In this document: positions 5,748 through 8,810 of the stretch, in pieces | Layout: every line of letters begins with the position of its first letter | How positions within the stretch are numbered: position 1 is the first letter of the stretch | Assembly: GCA_016935955.1 (NCBI GenBank) | Contig: JAFGPY010000199.1 | Coordinates: forward strand, 1 to 8,810 | Length of the DNA stretch: 8,810 nt | Direction: 5' to 3' | DNA from: Planctomycetota bacterium | GTDB lineage: Bacteria > Planctomycetota > Phycisphaerae > FEN-1346 > JAACEH01 | Notes under the pieces: model-generated | Told to the model about the DNA's origin: nothing | The model's database searches: none | Seen by the model: the letters and a program-made list of their open reading frames with translations, nothing else | Made by a program: the position numbers and the translations under genes

Positions 5748-6461
5748 ATGAATGTTTTGTTCATCGGCAACAGCTTCACGTTCTTCAACGACCTTCCGGC
5801 GACGATCGCCGCGCTGTGCGCGTCGCGCGGCGTAGCGTTCGAGTTCGGCAAGTACCTGCGCGGCGGCGCGGGCATGGAAACCCACTGGCTGGACAATCTG
5901 GGCATTGCCGAAGGGCGGCACATGTTCTGCCTGGAGTTGGCCGAGGATCGCGTGGGCAAGCTGGACGAGGCCCTGGCCGAACGGAAGTGGGACTGGGTGG
6001 TCCTGCAGGGCCACAGCCGCGATACGCTGCTGACGCCCGAGGATTTCGTGGACTACGGACGGCGGCTGCACGAGGCGGCGAGGAAGATCGGCGCGCGGAC
6101 GATGCTCTATCAGACGTTCGCCCACCAGACACAGCCGGAGAATCAGCCCGCGATCAGCGCCGGCTACGTTCGTCTGGCGGCCGACCTGGGCGCCGAGCTG
6201 GCCCCGGTGGGCGAGGCCTGGGCGGCGGCCTTCGAGGCCCGGCCCGGACTGGTCCTGCACCATCCGGACCAGCTCCATCCGAACGACAAGGGCAGCTACC
6301 TTGCGGCCTGCGTCTTCTTCGCCAAGTTCACGGGCCAGGACCCGACGGGCCTGCCGCACAAGCTGGACGCCGTCCGCGACAACGACGGCAATCCGTACTA
6401 CGCCCTGAGCGACGAGGAAGCGAAGTTCCTTCAGCAAGTTGCGGCGCGGACCGTGCGGTAG
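5748..6461 (+). CDS. Small SGNH/GDSL-type hydrolase (GNS variant), cytoplasmic
   Basis: The 237-residue product starts at ATG 5748 (MNVLFIGNSFTFFNDLP). I chose this ATG over an upstream in-frame TTG at 5697 because the hydrophobic first strand and nucleophile motif begin at the very N-terminus and GGAG lies about 11 nt upstream. Motifs: GNS with nucleophile Ser9, where Asn replaces the usual Asp of GDS, common in this subgroup; WDWVVLQGHS (81-90), the block III equivalent; and DQLHPNDKGSY (174-184), giving a canonical DxxH dyad (Asp174, His177). There is no signal peptide, unlike the SGNH protein at 2869, so the two probably act in different compartments. The likely activity is ester hydrolysis (for example an acetyl ester) on an unknown substrate. 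It is 66 nt upstream of mnmA, which has its own promoter. Confidence 0.85.
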   Translation: MNVLFIGNSFTFFNDLPATIAALCASRGVAFEFGKYLRGGAGMETHWLDNLGIAEGRHMFCLELAEDRVGKLDEALAERKWDWVVLQGHSRDTLLTPEDFVDYGRRLHEAARKIGARTMLYQTFAHQTQPENQPAISAGYVRLAADLGAELAPVGEAWAAAFEARPGLVLHHPDQLHPNDKGSYLAACVFFAKFTGQDPTGLPHKLDAVRDNDGNPYYALSDEEAKFLQQVAARTVR

Positions 6462-6512
6462 CGGACAGGCCCTGTCGGCCCCTGCCCTGTACACTGCATT
6501 TCGGCGGACGTC

Positions 6513-6521
6513 TGCTATAAT
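6513..6521 (+). promoter_or_regulatory. Extended -10 of mnmA, predicting a leaderless transcript
   Basis: TGC followed by a perfect TATAAT (6516-6521). Only six bases separate the hexamer from the mnmA ATG at 6528, so initiation would fall on or next to the A of the start codon. No Shine-Dalgarno precedes the ATG, which fits a leaderless mRNA. No good -35 is seen at 16-18 nt; the TGn extension may compensate. Confidence 0.7.
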
Positions 6522-6527
6522 GCGTCC

Positions 6528-7625
6528 ATGAGCGAAACCGGTCGCAAGGTGGTCGTCGCGATGAGCGGCGGCGTGGACTCGAGCGTGGCGGCCCTGCTGC
6601 TGAAGCGGCAAGGCTGGGACGTGACGGGTCTGTTCATGCGCAGCGGGCTGAGCGAAGGACCGCCCGAGGCCCGCAGTTGCTGCAGCCAGAGCGACGCCCT
6701 GGATGCCCGGCGGGTGGCCGTGCAGATCGGGGTGCCCTTCTACGTGCTGAACTTCGCTGACGATTTCGACCGGCTGATCGACTACTTCGTGTCCGAGTAC
6801 GGCCGCGGGCGCACGCCGAATCCGTGCATCGTCTGCAACCGCGATCTGAAGTTCGGACGGCTGCTCGACTATGCGAATACGATCGGGGCCGAGGCGGTGG
6901 CGACGGGCCACTATGCGCGGCTGGCGGATTGCGACGGCGAGCGGGCCCTGCTCCGCAGCGTCGATCCGGGAAAGGATCAGTCGTACGCCCTGTTCCCGAT
7001 TCCGTACGAGCGGCTGGCCCGCGTGGTGCTGCCGCTCGGCGAGCAGACCAAGGACGACTCGCGTCGCATCGCCGCCGAACACGGGCTGCGGGTCCACGAT
7101 AAGCAGGAGAGCCAGGACGCCTGCTTCGTGGCGGGCGACTACGCCGACCTGATCCGCGAGCGGCGCCCGGAACTGCTGAGGCCGGGGCCGATCGTGGACG
7201 AGTGCGGCCGCGAGGTGGGCCGCCATCCAGGCATCGCGGCGTTCACGATCGGACAGCGGCGCGGCGTCCGCGTGGCCTTCGGCGAGCCGCGGTACGTGGT
7301 GCGGCTGGACGCCGAGACGGCGACCGTGCACGTCGGGCCGCACGAGCACCTGCTGGCCCGGGGTCTGCTCGTGGAGGACGTGAACTGGCTGACGGGACGT
7401 CCGCCGCGCGAGGGCGAGACGATCGAGGCCGCGGTGAAGATTCGCTATCGTCACAGTGCGACCCCGGCCGAGGTCCGCTGCCGGGGCGGTCGGGTGGAAG
7501 TGCGATTTGCTGAGCCGCAACGCGCGGTCACGCCCGGCCAGGCGGCGGTGTTCTACGTGGGCGACCGCGTGCTCGGCGGCGGCTGGATCGCCCGGGCGCT
7601 GAGCGGGGAGGAACCGTCGCCGTGA
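6528..7625 (+). CDS. mnmA: tRNA-specific 2-thiouridylase MnmA
   Basis: MnmA makes the s2 part of mnm5s2U at wobble U34 of tRNA-Lys, -Glu and -Gln: it adenylates C2 and then transfers sulfur, in the cytoplasm. The product is 365 residues (E. coli: 368). The ATP PP-loop is SGGVDSS (13-19). The CCS...DALDARRVA segment (51-65) and FYVLNF (71-76) match the family. Then come GRTPNPCIVCNRDLKFG (94-110), with Cys103 at the catalytic nucleophile position and an extra Cys100 forming CxxC; ATGHYARL (125-132); DPGKDQSY (146-153); LPLGEQTKDDSR (168-179); and QDACF with the second active-site Cys199. The C-terminal beta domains run from about 210. The catalytic cysteines are intact. No sulfur-relay or cysteine desulfurase gene is nearby. 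The stop overlaps the GTG start of the next gene, and translation probably begins on a leaderless mRNA. Confidence 0.98.
   Translation: MSETGRKVVVAMSGGVDSSVAALLLKRQGWDVTGLFMRSGLSEGPPEARSCCSQSDALDARRVAVQIGVPFYVLNFADDFDRLIDYFVSEYGRGRTPNPCIVCNRDLKFGRLLDYANTIGAEAVATGHYARLADCDGERALLRSVDPGKDQSYALFPIPYERLARVVLPLGEQTKDDSRRIAAEHGLRVHDKQESQDACFVAGDYADLIRERRPELLRPGPIVDECGREVGRHPGIAAFTIGQRRGVRVAFGEPRYVVRLDAETATVHVGPHEHLLARGLLVEDVNWLTGRPPREGETIEAAVKIRYRHSATPAEVRCRGGRVEVRFAEPQRAVTPGQAAVFYVGDRVLGGGWIARALSGEEPSP
7605..7613 (+). promoter_or_regulatory. Ribosome binding site fixing a GTG start
   Basis: GGGGAGGAA inside the last codons of mnmA ends 8 nt before GTG at 7622. The GTGA overlap (start 7622-7624, stop 7623-7625) points to translational coupling. 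A strong Shine-Dalgarno here contrasts with none before mnmA. Confidence 0.75.
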
Positions 7626-8515
7626 GGTCGATCGTCGTCATCCACACGGGCGGCATCGGCGACTTTCTGCAGACACTGCCGGTCCTGGAGGCCCTGCGGC
7701 TGAAGTGGCCGGGGGCAACCGTCACGATCATCGGGCATCCGGAACGCGGCGAACTGGCCCGACTCGGCGGCCTGGCCGACGAAGTGGCGGATTTCGAGAC
7801 AAGCGGATGCCATCGCCTGTTCGCGCCCGATGCCGAGCCGCAGGCTGCCCCGCGGACCCTTGTCGCGGCCGACCTGATCCTGAATTTCCTGCCGCACGAG
7901 ATCTTCAATGCCGGCCTGTCGCGCATCACGCGGGGCCGGGTCGTGGCGGTCCGGAGCTTTCCGACCGCCGGCGAGTGCCGCAAGCCGGTCGCACAATTCG
8001 TTTACGACCAGGTGTCGAGCAAATTAGGTCTGCCAGCGACCGTTGCAGTGCCGCATCTTCGTGTACAATGCAAGGAGAGGGCCGAGCAGCGCGTCGCCGC
8101 GATTCATCCCGGCAGCGGCGCGAGCGAGAAGAACTGGCCGGCGGACCGCTTTCGCGAATTGGCGGCGCGGCTGTCGGACCGAGGCCTGACGGTGCGTTGG
8201 ATTCTCGGTCCGGCCGAGGAAGACAGCGCGACGTTACGGGCGATGGCCGCAACGGAAGACTGCATGGCCCATCGCCGGCTGACCGACCTCGCGCGGTTGC
8301 TGGCCTCGGTGCAGTTGTACGTGGGCAACGACAGCGGCATCACGCACCTTGCGGCCGCGGTCGCCGCGCCGACGGTTGCCCTGTTCGGGCCGAGCGAGGC
8401 GGCGGTCTGGGGGCCGCGCGGCAAAAACGTTCGCGTTGTGAGGTCCACGACAGGTCACATGGCCGACCTTTCCGTGAACGAAGCGACAAACGGCGTCGAG
8501 GGTCTTCTCGGGTGA
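7622..8515 (+). CDS. Glycosyltransferase family 9 (ADP-heptose:LPS heptosyltransferase-like)
   Basis: The product is 297 residues, somewhat shorter than the usual 320-350 of GT9 heptosyltransferases. The N-terminal Rossmann-like domain opens with MRSIVVIHTGGIGDFLQTLP; Asp14 in GGIGD is the position of the catalytic base in WaaC/WaaF-type enzymes. The C-terminal domain has IHPGSGASEKNWP (161-173), the nucleotide-sugar-binding VGNDSGITHLAAA (234-246) and ALFGPSEAAVWGP (253-265). GT9 enzymes transfer heptose or related sugars to LPS core or surface glycans at the inner face of the cytoplasmic membrane. Which sugar and acceptor are used here cannot be read. There is no signal peptide or membrane helix, as expected. 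It overlaps the mnmA stop by 4 nt and shares its transcript, an odd pairing of tRNA modification with envelope glycan synthesis. The gene begins with GTG. Confidence 0.9.
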   Translation: MRSIVVIHTGGIGDFLQTLPVLEALRLKWPGATVTIIGHPERGELARLGGLADEVADFETSGCHRLFAPDAEPQAAPRTLVAADLILNFLPHEIFNAGLSRITRGRVVAVRSFPTAGECRKPVAQFVYDQVSSKLGLPATVAVPHLRVQCKERAEQRVAAIHPGSGASEKNWPADRFRELAARLSDRGLTVRWILGPAEEDSATLRAMAATEDCMAHRRLTDLARLLASVQLYVGNDSGITHLAAAVAAPTVALFGPSEAAVWGPRGKNVRVVRSTTGHMADLSVNEATNGVEGLLG

Positions 8516-8721
8516 ATTCGTAGCAATTGACGCCTATCGATGCGGAGGTCGTCAAGTCGGGCAATGGCGAGTGACGATACTATCGAGAAGGAGCAAGGAG
8601 AAACGCGTAAGAGATTTCTCCACTTGGCCTTGTCGGAATTTTGGAATACACTTTCAGTAGAGGGAATTTCGTGGAGTGAAACGCGGTGGTCGAATCGCCC
8701 TGCCAGCATGCACAAATAAAC

Positions 8722-8766
8722 AGGGCCTCGTGTCTAGAGGCGTTAGACGCCAATGACAGAGGCCCT
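8722..8766. terminator. Long imperfect hairpin, possible terminator
   Basis: The outer stem AGGGCCTC/GAGGCCCT (8722-8729 with 8759-8766) encloses TGTC/GACA and then GGCG-TTAGA-CGCC. On the plus strand no T-run follows. On the minus strand the stem is followed by GTTTATTTG, so it would work better as a terminator for a gene entering from the right. It is the first strong stem after the GT9 gene and could also mark that transcript's end. Confidence 0.35.
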
Positions 8767-8801
8767 TGCGCTGGGATGGGCGTTCCGAGTCAATGAGCTA
8801 C

Positions 8802-8810
8802 TGGTATAAT
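8802..8810 (+). promoter_or_regulatory. Extended -10 promoter element at the window edge
   Basis: TGG plus a perfect TATAAT occupies the last nine bases, the same TGnTATAAT form as before mnmA. TTCCGA at 8783-8788 is a weak -35 candidate at 16 nt. It predicts a plus-strand transcript, and possibly a gene, starting just beyond the window. Confidence 0.45.

Larger units (their letters stand above)
8516..8810. other. Intergenic tail with no convincing gene
   Basis: This stretch is clearly less G+C-rich than the rest of the window. The longest forward reading frame starts at ATG 8540 (or 8564) and ends with TAA at 8717-8719: 59 or 51 residues, with no ideal ribosome site and codon use unlike the neighbouring genes. 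A minus-strand frame of 86 codons (8715-8455) runs into the GT9 coding region. I recognise neither. TTGACG at 8527-8532 resembles a -35 but no -10 follows at the right distance. A long hairpin (8722-8766) and a terminal -10-like box are listed separately. Confidence 0.5.

Noticed and set aside
6464..6476. GACAG-GCC-CTGTC hairpin after the small SGNH gene as a terminator
   Set aside because: Only a 5-bp stem and no T-run; too weak to call.
8058..8075. TACAAT -10-like box followed by AAGGAGAGG within the GT9 gene
   Set aside because: It lies inside a continuous conserved coding domain; no downstream start in frame gives a sensible protein.
8455..8715. 86-codon minus-strand frame at the right end
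   Set aside because: It overlaps the end of the well-supported GT9 gene antisense, has no Shine-Dalgarno that I can see, and resembles no family I can name.
8540..8719. 59-codon forward reading frame (or 51 codons from 8564)
   Set aside because: No well-placed ribosome site for either ATG (GGAGG at 8543 is 15 nt before 8564), low GC at third positions unlike the neighbours, and no recognisable motif.

Overview
The window is high-GC bacterial DNA, about two thirds G+C by eye, with seven protein genes. An N-terminally intact DUF2264 gene runs off the left edge. The gene content (DUF2264, several SGNH hydrolases, an M14 peptidase with a cytosolic-carboxypeptidase-like N-domain, a GT9 heptosyltransferase-like enzyme) and intergenic gaps packed with palindromes suggest a Planctomycetes/PVC-type Gram-negative chromosome. 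That placement is inference; no rRNA or other marker is present.

Layout. Minus strand: the DUF2264 gene (1-1363), preceded by purM (1649-2653), which encodes AIR synthase of purine biosynthesis. A divergent promoter region (2654-2868) separates purM from the plus-strand genes. These are a secreted SGNH hydrolase (2869-4194), a CCP-like M14 metallocarboxypeptidase (4438-5547), a small cytoplasmic-type SGNH hydrolase (5748-6461), mnmA for tRNA 2-thiouridylase (6528-7625), and a GT9 glycosyltransferase (7622-8515) translationally coupled to mnmA. The last 295 bases hold no convincing gene. They contain a long imperfect hairpin and, at the very edge, a promoter-like extended -10.

How the genes fit together. 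purM and mnmA are housekeeping genes. The two SGNH hydrolases, the M14 peptidase and the DUF2264 protein are the sort of hydrolases used on glycans, esters or peptides, but nothing here fixes a substrate or proves they work together. GT9 points to an LPS-type outer envelope.

The most interesting signal is non-coding. Two kinds of structured repeat fill three gaps. The first is a composite element of about 150-163 bp with four hairpins plus a long-range stem. It occurs twice in opposite orientation (1383-1545 and 4262-4411) and shows compensatory base changes. The second is a REP-like family with the head GGGTGCCATG followed by a variable hairpin. It occurs four times, one copy lies inside the spacer of the composite element, and another is bracketed by an 11-bp direct repeat that overlaps the purM stop codon. 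Promoters are recognisable as TTGAGT-17-TGnTAnnnT, and mnmA appears to be read from a leaderless transcript.
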